From Clostridia bacterium (lineage in GTDB: Bacteria; Bacillota; Clostridia; Peptostreptococcales; Anaerovoracaceae): DNA of 61,921 bases. The first letter of the stretch is position 1. Each line of letters begins with the position of its first letter. Of the stretch, positions 15,912 through 24,426 are shown piece by piece. The stretch lies in NCBI GenBank assembly GCA_910575405.1, contig CAJTER010000028.1:1-61921 (forward strand). Direction: 5' to 3'. Made by a program: the position numbers and the translations under genes. The notes under the pieces are model-generated. The model was not told the origin of the DNA. It saw only the letters and a list, made by a program, of their open reading frames with translations, and ran no database searches.

Positions 15912-17276
15912 ATGAACCTAGGGGGGGACTTTGAACTATTTTTAGATGCCATTCCGGGACTGCTCATCATTGATCGGTATGGAAAAGTGATCTATATAAA
16001 TGAACAGTGCGCCGATTATATCAAGGTGGATCGGGAAAAAAGTATCGGAAGATATGTAACTGATGTGTTTCCTTCATCCATCATGCCGGATATCTTAAAG
16101 AGCCGCAATAAATACAACACCTGTTTTTACTTTCAGGACGGCCGCATGAGCATCAGTACACAAGTGCAGCTGCAAAAGGATGGAGAAGTAACGGGCGTTT
16201 TGGAATACGATATGATCCAGGATATCAATGCGCTGGACGATCTGCTGTCTCAGTACGCAGAAAAGCTGAAGGATGAAATGGCCTATTTCAGAGAGCAGGT
16301 GCGCAACTTTAAGAGCACAAAATATTCCATCAACAATATTCGTGGCTCTTCCCCAAAGGTCCAGGCCCTGAAATACCAGATAGAGCTTGCTGCAAATTCC
16401 AGTTCCACCGTGCTCATCTGTGGTGAAACGGGGACGGGAAAGGAGTTGGTAGCCCATTCCATCCACAACCTCAGTTCCAGAGCATTCCAGAGCTTTGTCA
16501 AGGTTAACGGAGCGGGCATGGCGGAATCGCTTATTGAATCGGAGCTCTTCGGATACGTAGAGGGAGCCTTTACAGGGGCGAGAAAAGGCGGCAAAAAAGG
16601 AAAATTTGAGCTGGCAGATGAAGGGACGCTCTTTATTGATGAAATCAACCAGATGCCCTTGTCCCTGCAGCCCAAAATCCTCAGAGCTCTTCAGGAAGGG
16701 GAAATCGCCCCGGTGGGAAGCGAGGAAGATATTACCGTAAATGCCAGGCTCATTGTGGCGGCCAATCAGGACCTGAGAAAGCTTGTGAGCGAGGGGAAAT
16801 TTCGGGAGGATCTGTACTACCGGCTCAACGTATTTCCCATTATGGTGCCGCCTCTGCGGGAACGTCTTGACGACATCCCAGAGCTGGTGGAAACAAAGGT
16901 TCAGGAACTGAACAAGGAACTGGGAAAAAGCATCGGCAGTGTGGAGCCGGGAGTATACCGCAAGCTAAGGGAATACAACTGGCCGGGAAACATTCGGGAG
17001 CTCTACAATCGGGTGGAGGCAGCCATGAACTATGCGAACGGCGATACGCTGAGAATGGAGCATTTTAATTTCCGCGCAGACAACAGTAAAATCAACCTGG
17101 ACGAGCTGAACCAGTTCGACAATCCCATTGAAGCTATGAAAAAAGAAGCGGAGCGAAAACTGATCAACGAGGTTTTAATGCGGTTTAATTACAATAAGAC
17201 GAAGACAGCCCAATACCTGAAAATTTCAAGGCCCCTTTTATACCAGAAGATGAAGCGGCTGGGGATCGAGCTGTAA
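15912..17276 (+). CDS. PAS/sigma-54-dependent activator 1
   Basis: A 454-residue enhancer-binding protein. It has an N-terminal PAS sensor (~8-105), a coiled linker (~105-140), a sigma-54 AAA+ domain with Walker A GETGTGKE (171-178), GAFTGA loop (218-223) and Walker B LFIDE (240-244), and a Fis-type HTH at the C-terminus (KTKTAQYLKISRPLLYQKMK). No phosphoreceiver domain is present, so the PAS domain probably binds a small molecule directly. It is paralogous to the activator at 22271. A sigma-54 promoter with two candidate binding sites lies just downstream, before the first NhaC-type gene. AAGGAGG precedes the ATG. Confidence 0.94.
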   Translation: MNLGGDFELFLDAIPGLLIIDRYGKVIYINEQCADYIKVDREKSIGRYVTDVFPSSIMPDILKSRNKYNTCFYFQDGRMSISTQVQLQKDGEVTGVLEYDMIQDINALDDLLSQYAEKLKDEMAYFREQVRNFKSTKYSINNIRGSSPKVQALKYQIELAANSSSTVLICGETGTGKELVAHSIHNLSSRAFQSFVKVNGAGMAESLIESELFGYVEGAFTGARKGGKKGKFELADEGTLFIDEINQMPLSLQPKILRALQEGEIAPVGSEEDITVNARLIVAANQDLRKLVSEGKFREDLYYRLNVFPIMVPPLRERLDDIPELVETKVQELNKELGKSIGSVEPGVYRKLREYNWPGNIRELYNRVEAAMNYANGDTLRMEHFNFRADNSKINLDELNQFDNPIEAMKKEAERKLINEVLMRFNYNKTKTAQYLKISRPLLYQKMKRLGIEL

Positions 17277-17382
17277 GTGGCCAATTACGCTGTAAGCAAA
17301 AAATGACAAAATCAGAGAAAGGTACTGAAAAACAGGGATGCTCTTCTCAGAGGACAAAAGAGGCACGTAAGTACACACTTAC
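17273..17382. promoter_or_regulatory. Two candidate upstream activator sites for promoter 1
   Basis: Two 16-base inverted repeats share a 6-4-6 layout: GTAAGTGGCCAATTAC (17273-17288, overlapping the activator's stop) and GTAAGTACACACTTAC (17367-17382). They centre about 155 and 61 bases upstream of the -24 element. Paired dyads at such distances are the usual layout for sigma-54 activator binding. The second lies within a terminator stem, so its role as a binding site needs testing. Confidence 0.5.
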
Positions 17383-17396
17383 GCAGTCTCTTTTTT
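17356..17396 (+). terminator. Intrinsic terminator after activator 1
   Basis: AAAAGAGGCACGTAAGT can fold with ACTTACGCAGTCTCTTTT around an ACAC loop, followed by a T run to 17396. It separates the MoxR-VWA-activator transcript from the sigma-54 promoter that follows. Confidence 0.7.
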
Positions 17397-17433
17397 GATT
17401 ATCAAAAATCATTGAAAAACAGCCAATTTCTTT

Positions 17434-17450
17434 TTGGCATAGAAATTGCT
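17434..17450 (+). promoter_or_regulatory. Sigma-54 (-24/-12) promoter 1
   Basis: TTGGCATAGAAATTGCT matches the sigma-54 consensus TGGCAC-N5-TTGCW, with GG at 17436-17437 and GC at 17448-17449 exactly 10 bases apart. It lies 48 bases before the NhaC-type start codon. No sigma-70 promoter as good is visible here. Confidence 0.85.
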
Positions 17451-17497
17451 TTATATTTAGTCAGAATTATTAAAACATTTTGAAAGGAGAGTGTTAT

Positions 17498-18853
17498 ATG
17501 GAAACTTATGGACTCATTAGTTTACTGCCGGTACTGGTTGTAATCGTAGCGGCTATTATTACAAAGCGGGCACTGGAATCCCTGCTTTTGGGAACCTTTG
17601 TCGCTGCTATTATTCTGGCAAAAGGAGGATGGTGGGGAACTTGGTTTGATTATACTCTTACAGAGATTGGAGACTCAGCCAGCTACATCATCATGTTTGG
17701 AATGTTCGGAGCCATGATACGGATTCTGGACGAAAGCGGATCGGCCATGGGCTTTGCGGACATTGGGGCAAAGGTGGCAAATTCCAGAAACAAAACACAG
17801 ATTTTTACCTGGATTTTAGGAATCGTAATTTTTGTAGAAGACTACCTCAATGCCCTTGGCGTTGGTGTTGCAATGCGGAGCCTATCGGATAAATGGAAAA
17901 TTTCAAGAGAAAAACTGGCCTTTATCGTAAACTCCACAGGGGCTGCCGTCTGCATCCTGGTGCCGTTTTCAACTTGGGGCGTCCTGTACATCAGCCAAAT
18001 TGACGGAGTTGGAAAAATTGAAGGCATGGGAGGCTTTGATGCGTATGTTCATTCTATTCCGTTTATGCTTTATGCATGGATCGCCGTTATTCTAATACCG
18101 TTTTTTATTTTCGGTATCATACCACTATTCGGACCTATGAAAAAAGCAGAGGAACGGGCTATTCAAACAGGAAAGGTGTTCCCGGAATACCATTATGAAG
18201 AAGGCGGAAACACAGAGGAGCTGAAAGAAGAAAAGAAATCCAGCGCTATAAACTTCATTATTCCAATGCTGGTTCTTATTGCCGTATGTATTTGGAGCGG
18301 AGATATTGTACTGTCCGTTATCATTGCTACCGTTGTCAGCGGTGTTATGCTGATTCCGCAGAGAAAGCTGTCTCTGGGCGGCTTCTGTGACGCAATCGTA
18401 GGCGGATTCAACGACATGCTTTATGTTACCATGCTGGTTCTCATGGCATTTGTACTTCAGGACTTCAACGACGCGCTGGGACTGACTCCTTTTGTTATCG
18501 AAAATGTAGAACCGATTATGAGCCCGGCTCTGTTCCCTGCAATTACGTTTGTAGTAGTAGGAGCCCTTGCGTTTTGTACTGGAAGCTTTTGGGGCGTTGC
18601 CGCAATTTCCTTCCCGATTATCATCCCGCTGGCTTTGGCTCTGGATGTAAATCCGTTCCTGGCAATCGGCGCAGTAGCAGCTGCTACCTCTTTCGGAAGC
18701 CATGCCTGCTTTTACAGTGATGCTGTTACAGTTACCTGCGCGGCTACGGGACTTAAAAATATGGACTATGCCAAGACATCGCTGCCTCTTATTGCAGTAC
18801 CGTTTGTACTGGGCCTCATCGCATATCTGATCGTAGGCTTTGCAATGGCATAA
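17498..18853 (+). CDS. NhaC-family transporter 1
   Basis: A 451-residue membrane protein with about 11-12 helices and NhaC features: GLISLLPVLVVIVAAIITKRALESLLLG is the N-terminal region (residues ~5-32). A FVEDYLNALGVGVAMRSLSD segment lies near residue 115, and a late SFGSHACFYSDAVTVT motif precedes the last helices. The ATG at 17498 has AAAGGAG eight bases upstream; an earlier in-frame ATG lacks one. NhaC relatives exchange Na+ or H+, some with organic solutes. Because it is sigma-54 controlled and cotranscribed with a hydrolase, it may carry that enzyme's substrate. It is paralogous to the gene at 20916. Confidence 0.88.
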   Translation: METYGLISLLPVLVVIVAAIITKRALESLLLGTFVAAIILAKGGWWGTWFDYTLTEIGDSASYIIMFGMFGAMIRILDESGSAMGFADIGAKVANSRNKTQIFTWILGIVIFVEDYLNALGVGVAMRSLSDKWKISREKLAFIVNSTGAAVCILVPFSTWGVLYISQIDGVGKIEGMGGFDAYVHSIPFMLYAWIAVILIPFFIFGIIPLFGPMKKAEERAIQTGKVFPEYHYEEGGNTEELKEEKKSSAINFIIPMLVLIAVCIWSGDIVLSVIIATVVSGVMLIPQRKLSLGGFCDAIVGGFNDMLYVTMLVLMAFVLQDFNDALGLTPFVIENVEPIMSPALFPAITFVVVGALAFCTGSFWGVAAISFPIIIPLALALDVNPFLAIGAVAAATSFGSHACFYSDAVTVTCAATGLKNMDYAKTSLPLIAVPFVLGLIAYLIVGFAMA

Positions 18854-18909
18854 CAGCATATATCCTGCAGCATAGAGAAGAAAAAAGACAACCTAGAAAA
18901 GAGGGAATT

Positions 18910-20526
18910 ATGAAAGCAGATTTAATTATTAAGAGCAATGCAATTTTTGACAGTATCCAGAAGGAACCCTTTGCAGGCTATATTGCAGTAAAGGGAAATA
19001 AAATCCTGGAAGTAGGAAAAGGTATGGATACTTCTGCCTTGGAAGGGGAGGCTACTGTTGTAAAAGAATATGGGGACAATCTGGTTACAGCAGGTTTCCA
19101 TGACAGCCATACTCACCTGCTCATGGCAGGAATGTTTAAAACCTATGTAAACCTAGCTGATGCAAAGACGGAAGAAGAAGCTGCCCTGATGGTAAAAAAG
19201 GCGGCAGATGAAGACCCGGACAAAACCGGATGGGTGAGAGGCTTCAGCTGGTATCACGTGTTTTGGGAAAACAAGACCTTACCAACAAAGGCATCCCTGG
19301 ATCAGTATTTTCCAGATCGGCCCGTCTGCCTGATTAATGCAGAGGCTCATGGAGCATGGGTCAACAGCAAGGCACTGGAGATCGCAGGGATTACCGATGA
19401 TACACCGGATCCATTCGGAGGTGAAATCGCAAGGGATGAAAAAGGCGAGGCCACAGGCTTCCTCTACGAATCCGCTTCCGGTCTGGTGACAAAGCATGCC
19501 TTTGTATTTACAGAAGAAGAAGAAAAGACGATTATTCGGGAATATATGAAAGGCGCAGCAGAATACGGAATTACATCTATGAATGATGTACAGCCGTATT
19601 TCCACGGAAACATGGGGAATCTGGAGGTTTACCACAGCATGGATAGAGGGGGCGAGCTGACGGTTCGCATTCATGCTGCTCCGGATCTGCTGGGCGATCT
19701 GGATCAGGTTGAGGAATGGAGGGAAAAATACCGCTCTGACAAGCTGAGAGTAGAACAGCTCAAGCAGTTCCTGGACGGTGTCAGCACCACCCACACAGCC
19801 CTTGTGCTGGAGGAGTATACGGATGCTCCTGGAAACTTCGGCATCTCCTTAAACGATACAGAAGCTATTAAAAACGCGGTTCCCGAGGCTCACAGGCGGG
19901 GATTCTCCGTAAAACTTCATTCCTGCGGCGACAAATCGGCGAGAATGGGACTTGACTATTATGAAAATGCCATTAAAATGTACGGCAAGAACGAGTGCCG
20001 CCACGCAATCGAGCATGTGGAAATGCTTTCCGATGAGGATCTTCCCAGGTTCGGCGAGCTGGGCGTCATCCCATCCGTTCAGCCGGAGCACATTGCTCTG
20101 ACCCAGGAATTTTCCGAAAATCCTTATTTCGATACTCTGGGAAAAGAGAGAGCTGACAAGACCTGGAGACTGAAGGATCTGTACGATACAGCAGGCGTTC
20201 TGGCTATCGGAAGCGACTGCCCGGTTGTGGACAATAATCCATTTCTGGAAATATACAGAGGCGTAACCAGACTGCATAATGACGGAGAGCCAAAAGGCGG
20301 CTGGAACCCGACACAAAAGCTGTCCCTGTACGAGGTTCTGCGAAGCTATACATATGGCTCTGCCTACGGAGTCAGACGAGAAGATGAACTGGGAACTCTG
20401 GAAAAGGGAAAATTCGCAGATATTGCAGTAATCGACAAAAATCTCTTTGCAGTAGAGGATTCAGAAATTTTTAATGCAAAAGTGATTCTGACCGTAATGG
20501 ACGGACAGGTTATTTTTGAACGATAA
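18910..20526 (+). CDS. YtcJ-like amidohydrolase
   Basis: A 538-residue amidohydrolase_3 family enzyme. It has the N-terminal metal motif DSHTHLL (~62-68), a carboxy-terminal GSDCPVVDNNPF containing the catalytic Asp, and the typical YtcJ blocks WVRGFSWYHVFW, INAEAHGAWVNSKALEIAGI and AIEHVEML. YtcJ-type enzymes hydrolyse C-N bonds of amides or N-formyl compounds; the exact substrate is unknown. It follows the NhaC-type gene by 56 bases and shares the sigma-54 promoter. A strong terminator comes next. No signal peptide, so it is cytoplasmic and would need imported substrate. Confidence 0.9.
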   Translation: MKADLIIKSNAIFDSIQKEPFAGYIAVKGNKILEVGKGMDTSALEGEATVVKEYGDNLVTAGFHDSHTHLLMAGMFKTYVNLADAKTEEEAALMVKKAADEDPDKTGWVRGFSWYHVFWENKTLPTKASLDQYFPDRPVCLINAEAHGAWVNSKALEIAGITDDTPDPFGGEIARDEKGEATGFLYESASGLVTKHAFVFTEEEEKTIIREYMKGAAEYGITSMNDVQPYFHGNMGNLEVYHSMDRGGELTVRIHAAPDLLGDLDQVEEWREKYRSDKLRVEQLKQFLDGVSTTHTALVLEEYTDAPGNFGISLNDTEAIKNAVPEAHRRGFSVKLHSCGDKSARMGLDYYENAIKMYGKNECRHAIEHVEMLSDEDLPRFGELGVIPSVQPEHIALTQEFSENPYFDTLGKERADKTWRLKDLYDTAGVLAIGSDCPVVDNNPFLEIYRGVTRLHNDGEPKGGWNPTQKLSLYEVLRSYTYGSAYGVRREDELGTLEKGKFADIAVIDKNLFAVEDSEIFNAKVILTVMDGQVIFER

Positions 20527-20531
20527 AACTA

Positions 20532-20573
20532 CGGCGGCAAAGGTCCGGTATGCGGCCTTCGCCGCGATTTTTT
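20532..20573 (+). terminator. Intrinsic terminator after amidohydrolase
   Basis: GGCGGCAAAGG folds against CCTTCGCCGC with a GC-rich loop and is followed by a T run (20568-20573). It ends the first sigma-54 transcript. Confidence 0.85.
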
Positions 20574-20622
20574 ATGTAGGAAATACAGAAGGATTGGGCA
20601 AAGAATGTTAGTCCTTTCATAC

Positions 20623-20728
20623 AGTGTCATAAAAATGATACATAGATGCTGATAGGCAAAGTAGATGCGAAAAACAGGCGCTAACAAGGAGTGATTCATC
20701 CATAAAAGTGTATGTATAAAATGACACT
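20623..20728. promoter_or_regulatory. Candidate activator sites for sigma-54 promoter 2
   Basis: Two related dyads in opposite orientation: a site with AGTGTCAT and ATACATA halves at 20623-20646, and its shorter inverse TGTATGTATAAAATGACACT at 20709-20728. Their centres lie about 155 and 68 bases upstream of the -24 element, the same geometry as at promoter 1, but the sequences differ from the GTAAGT dyads there. The remaining 20574-20915 gap has no ORF I support. Confidence 0.5.
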
Positions 20729-20786
20729 GAATTTTTGTAAGAACACAAAATCGCCGAATTTCAACATGTTTCAGGCTCTGAATAAA

Positions 20787-20802
20787 TGGCATGAAAATTG
20801 CG
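20787..20802 (+). promoter_or_regulatory. Sigma-54 (-24/-12) promoter 2
   Basis: TGGCATGAAAATTGCG has GG at 20788-20789 and GC at 20800-20801 with the required 10-base gap. It lies 114 bases upstream of the second NhaC-type gene and is the only good promoter before the transporter-activator-urease genes. Confidence 0.82.
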
Positions 20803-20915
20803 ATATATTGAACTTGTATCGGTACAACGGCAGCCAAACCAGGCATACCGTCATAAAGAGTTAAAGCAAGTAACAAATCAAACAAAGCGAAATGTGTTGA
20901 AAGGAGCGTTTTATT

Positions 20916-22274
20916 ATGGATGAAGCAGTGACAACGACCTATGGTATCATCAGTCTGCTTCCGGTAACAATCGTGATTATTACTGCAATTATTACGAAAA
21001 GGGCGGTAGAACCGCTGATTTTAGGAACACTTGCAGGGTACCTGATTCTGGACAAACAAAATTTTGTAGCAGCTTACCTGGATTCTCTCTTTGCAGAGCT
21101 GGGAGAGTCATCCTATTATATTATTGTATTTGGACTGTTTGGGATTTTTATCCACATGTTGGAAAAGGCCAATGCTATTTCCGGTTTTACAAAGCTGGGA
21201 CTCCGGTTTGCCAATACAAAGAAAAAAGCAGGTGTTTTGGCATGGCTTATGGGAATTATTTTTTTCCTCGACAATTACTTCAGCGTATTGGGTGCAGGAG
21301 TATCTAACAGGCAGATAGCGGATGAAAATAAAATGTCCAGGGAAATGTTTGCCTTTTCCATTAATTCAGTAGCCTGCGCAACCTGTATTCTGGTTCCGCT
21401 GTCCCTGTGGGGCGTGTTTATGAGCGGACAGGTAGAGCTGGCGCTGGGCCTGGAAAAGGGAGAAGGTCTGGGAGAGATCGTAAAGGCGATTCCATTTATG
21501 TTTTTTGCCTGGGGCATGCTTCTCTTTGTGCTTTTGTATCATTTTCGGATCGTTCCGCCCTTTGGGGCAATGAAAAAGGCTGAGGAGCGGGCTGAACAGC
21601 GGGGAATGGTTCTGCCGGAGGATTTAGCAAGACAGGAGGAAGAGACTGAAATACAAAAGGAAACCAGTGTATGGAATTTTTTGATTCCCATGCTTTTTCT
21701 CATCATAGTAACGCTGGTTACAAAGGAATTGCTGTACGGGCTTATTGTAGGCGTAGTGCTTTGCTTTCTCCTCTATATTCCGCAGAAGCTCATTGGCTTT
21801 ACGCAGGCGTTTGATTCCATCTGCAGAGGATTTGAAGAGATGTTTGTAGTAACTGCGATTGTTATCAGTGCATTTGTTTTGCAAAATGCCAATGATGAGC
21901 TTGGAATGGCGAACTTTGTTGTAAACAGTGTCGTGGGAATTATCGGTGCACCGGTTCTTCCAGTAATCGCCTTTATCATTCTCATGCTGCTGGGCTTTGT
22001 GACTGGGAGCTTTTGGGGAATGGCAGCAGTGTGCTTCCCGATTATGCTTCCCCTGGCAGCGGAGCTGGATGCGAATCTATATCTGACCATCGGCGCTGTT
22101 ATCGCAGGGGCTGCTGCAGGAAGTGCAACATGCTTTTATGGTGATTCCATCACTCTTTCCTGCAGCATTTCGAAGATACGAAACAATGACTTTTTGCAGA
22201 CAGGACTTCCCATGGTAATTCCGCCGGTTGTTGTTTCAATCATCGCGTACTTGATTGCAGGGTTTATAATATGA
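20916..22274 (+). CDS. NhaC-family transporter 2
   Basis: A 452-residue NhaC-type membrane protein, paralogous to transporter 1 along its whole length. Both share the YGIISLLPVTIVIITAIITK-type N-terminus, a FFLDNYFSVLGAGVSNRQIAD segment and a SATCFYGDSITLSCSISKIR motif near the end. Eleven to twelve helices are predicted. AAAGGAG precedes the ATG. The next gene, an activator, overlaps its stop by four bases (ATGA). This tight linkage to a sigma-54 activator and urease genes argues for solute uptake or ion balancing specific to that pathway rather than general Na+ homeostasis. Confidence 0.88.
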   Translation: MDEAVTTTYGIISLLPVTIVIITAIITKRAVEPLILGTLAGYLILDKQNFVAAYLDSLFAELGESSYYIIVFGLFGIFIHMLEKANAISGFTKLGLRFANTKKKAGVLAWLMGIIFFLDNYFSVLGAGVSNRQIADENKMSREMFAFSINSVACATCILVPLSLWGVFMSGQVELALGLEKGEGLGEIVKAIPFMFFAWGMLLFVLLYHFRIVPPFGAMKKAEERAEQRGMVLPEDLARQEEETEIQKETSVWNFLIPMLFLIIVTLVTKELLYGLIVGVVLCFLLYIPQKLIGFTQAFDSICRGFEEMFVVTAIVISAFVLQNANDELGMANFVVNSVVGIIGAPVLPVIAFIILMLLGFVTGSFWGMAAVCFPIMLPLAAELDANLYLTIGAVIAGAAAGSATCFYGDSITLSCSISKIRNNDFLQTGLPMVIPPVVVSIIAYLIAGFII

Positions 22275-23638
22275 AGAAAGAATATTTTGAAAAACATCTG
22301 GAAAGCTTTTTTGAACAGATTCCGGGGCTTGTAATGATCGATATGGAGGGCATTGTTTTTTATGTAAACGACCAGTGCGCGGACTATTTTCAGAAAAGCA
22401 AAGCGGATATTTTGAACCGGCATATTACGGAGTCCTTTCCGGAAACCAAGATGCTGGAGGGTCTGAAAAGCGACAAACCCGGCCCCGTATTTTATAATTC
22501 CGCTCTGGGAATTGGGATTTCCATGCACGTACCTTTGTATGCGGATGGAAAGAAAATCGGCCTGGCGGAATACGATGTGGTGCAGCGGTCGGAGCTTCTC
22601 TACGAATTTTCTGATGAATATAATCGATTTTTGGATCAGGAACTCAATAATTTGACCAGAGACTTGACAAAACTGGAGGGGATCAAATATTCTATCAATA
22701 ACCTGGTAGGCCGATCCCAGGTCATGCTGGAGCTAAAGCAGAAAATCATCACTACAGCGAGATCCTCTTCTACTGTTATGATTACCGGTGAGACGGGCAC
22801 AGGCAAAGAGCTGGTTGCCCATGCGGTACACAACCTGAGCAACAGGCGAAAGGAGCGATTTATCAAGGTAAACGCCTCTTCCTTTCCCAAATCCCTGGCA
22901 GAGTCGGAGCTGTTCGGCTATGAAAGCGGTTCTTTCACAGGGGCCAGGAGCCAGGGAAAAAAAGGAAAATTCGAACTTGCGGATAAGGGGACGCTGTTTA
23001 TCGACGAAATTAACCAGATGCCTATGCAGATACAGCCAAAGCTTCTGCGGGTTCTGCAGGAAAAGGAGCTGGATCGGATTGGCGGAGAAAAACCAGTGCC
23101 CATTGATGTGCGCATTATTGCAGCGTCCAATGAAGACCTGAAGGAGCTGGTGAAGGCCGGAAAGTTCCGCAAGGATCTATATTACAGACTGAATGTCATT
23201 GAGCTGGAGGTGCCGCCGCTGCGAGAGCGGACAGAGGACATCGGCGATATTGCTCAGTCCATTATTGAAGAGCTGAATGTACAGATGGGGCGCTCCATAA
23301 CCGGCGTTGATGAAAAGGCATTAGAAATGTTAAAGCAGAGAAAGTGGCCGGGAAACGTGCGGGAGCTGAGAAATTCCATTGAACGGGCCATGAACTTTGC
23401 TGGTGAAAACATGCTGCATATGGAAGACTTTGATACGGACAGGCATGTGAGGGAACTCACAGGACTTCCGCTGGATAAGGGAGATCGACTCATCGATCAG
23501 GCGAGAAACGATGCGGAGCGAGATATCATTAAAAAGGTATTGGTACATTTTAATAATAACAAAAGCAAGGCTGCCGAGTATCTGGGAATTGCCAGGCCTC
23601 TGCTGTATCAGAAAATGAAACGGCTCGGCATTAAATAG
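22271..23638 (+). CDS. PAS/sigma-54-dependent activator 2
   Basis: A 455-residue activator with the same order as activator 1: PAS (~8-105), AAA+ domain with Walker A GETGTGKE (173-180), loop GSFTGA (220-225), Walker B LFIDE, and a Fis-like HTH (NNKSKAAEYLGIARPLLYQKMK). The sigma-54-contacting loop has Ser in place of the second residue of GAFTGA. It is translationally coupled to transporter 2 and lies directly before ureA, so it is transcribed from the promoter it probably activates (positive autoregulation). The PAS domain differs from activator 1, suggesting a related but distinct ligand. Confidence 0.93.
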   Translation: MKKEYFEKHLESFFEQIPGLVMIDMEGIVFYVNDQCADYFQKSKADILNRHITESFPETKMLEGLKSDKPGPVFYNSALGIGISMHVPLYADGKKIGLAEYDVVQRSELLYEFSDEYNRFLDQELNNLTRDLTKLEGIKYSINNLVGRSQVMLELKQKIITTARSSSTVMITGETGTGKELVAHAVHNLSNRRKERFIKVNASSFPKSLAESELFGYESGSFTGARSQGKKGKFELADKGTLFIDEINQMPMQIQPKLLRVLQEKELDRIGGEKPVPIDVRIIAASNEDLKELVKAGKFRKDLYYRLNVIELEVPPLRERTEDIGDIAQSIIEELNVQMGRSITGVDEKALEMLKQRKWPGNVRELRNSIERAMNFAGENMLHMEDFDTDRHVRELTGLPLDKGDRLIDQARNDAERDIIKKVLVHFNNNKSKAAEYLGIARPLLYQKMKRLGIK

Positions 23639-23679
23639 CCTGAAATCAGATAAATGTGAAAAAGACAGGAGGAAAAGCG

Positions 23680-24039
23680 ATGAAGCTTACGGTAAAGGAA
23701 CAGGAACGGCTGCTCATGTTTGATGCGGCGGAGCTTGCCAGAAGGCGGTGGAAACGAGGCGTAAAGCTGAATTATGTGGAAGCTATGGCCATTATCTGCG
23801 ACGAGCTTTTGGAGAGGGCACGGGAAGGGAAAAGCTCCATCTATGATCTGGTGGAGCTGGGCTCCCGGATTTTGACAGAAGAGGATGTTATGGAAGGAAC
23901 CGGCGCCCTGATGCCCATTATCCAGCTGGAGGTCATGCTCCCGGATGGAAACAAACTGGTTTCCGTACAAAATCCCATTCGTCTGGAAACACGAGAGGAA
24001 GCAGTTCCCATGGAAGAACTGGTTTCCCTGAACTACTAA
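23680..24039 (+). CDS. ureA: Urease gamma subunit
   Basis: A 119-residue UreA. It matches the family from MKLTVKEQERLLMF through KLNYVEAMAIICDELLE, the GARDGKS-equivalent AREGKSSIYDLVELG and VMEGTGALMPIIQLEVMLPDG. It carries a ~18-residue C-terminal extension beyond the usual ~100. The ATG at 23680 follows AGGAGG by nine bases. It is the first gene of ureABCEFGD, 41 bases after activator 2 with no visible terminator. It is structural: it forms the (UreABC)3 core without contributing metal ligands. Confidence 0.95.
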   Translation: MKLTVKEQERLLMFDAAELARRRWKRGVKLNYVEAMAIICDELLERAREGKSSIYDLVELGSRILTEEDVMEGTGALMPIIQLEVMLPDGNKLVSVQNPIRLETREEAVPMEELVSLNY

Positions 24040-24049
24040 GGAGGCTGCT

Positions 24050-24424
24050 ATGAATTATGAAATCGGACAAATTATCTTTGCGCCGGACCCTGTAGTGGTC
24101 AACGACGGCATGGAGACAGTTGAACTAGTCGTAAATAATACCGGGGATCGTACCATTCAGGTGTGCTCCCACTATCATTTTTTCGAGGCAAATATTGCCC
24201 TGCGTTTTGAGCGGGAAAAGGCCTTTGGCTACAGGCTGGATATTCCAGCAGGTACGGCAGTCCGCTTTGAGCCGGGAGAGGACAAAAAAGTAACGCTGGT
24301 GCCTTTCAAGGGAGAAGGAAATCTGTACGGCTTTATGGGTATGACCATGGGAAACATCCATGATCCGCAAGTGAAAAAAGCGGCTATCGAAAAAATGAAG
24401 GCAAAAGTAAAGGAGTGTGAATAA
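24050..24424 (+). CDS. ureB: Urease beta subunit
   Basis: A 124-residue UreB, recognisable by [19 protein letters not shown] and the [18 protein letters not shown] block. The classic QVGSHYHF reads QVCSHYHF here. A lysine-rich C-terminal tail ([16 protein letters not shown]) exceeds the usual end. It is separated from ureA by 10 bases with GGAGG before the ATG. It packs against UreC in the trimer. Confidence 0.95.
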   Translation: MNYEIGQIIFAPDPVVVNDGMETVELVVNNTGDRTIQVCSHYHFFEANIALRFEREKAFGYRLDIPAGTAVRFEPGEDKKVTLVPFKGEGNLYGFMGMTMGNIHDPQVKKAAIEKMKAKVKECE

Positions 24425-24426
24425 GA

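Noticed and set aside
18125-18859. 244-codon open frame on the minus strand
   Set aside because: Antisense to NhaC-family transporter 1, with Cys/Tyr/Arg-rich composition typical of noncoding shadows.
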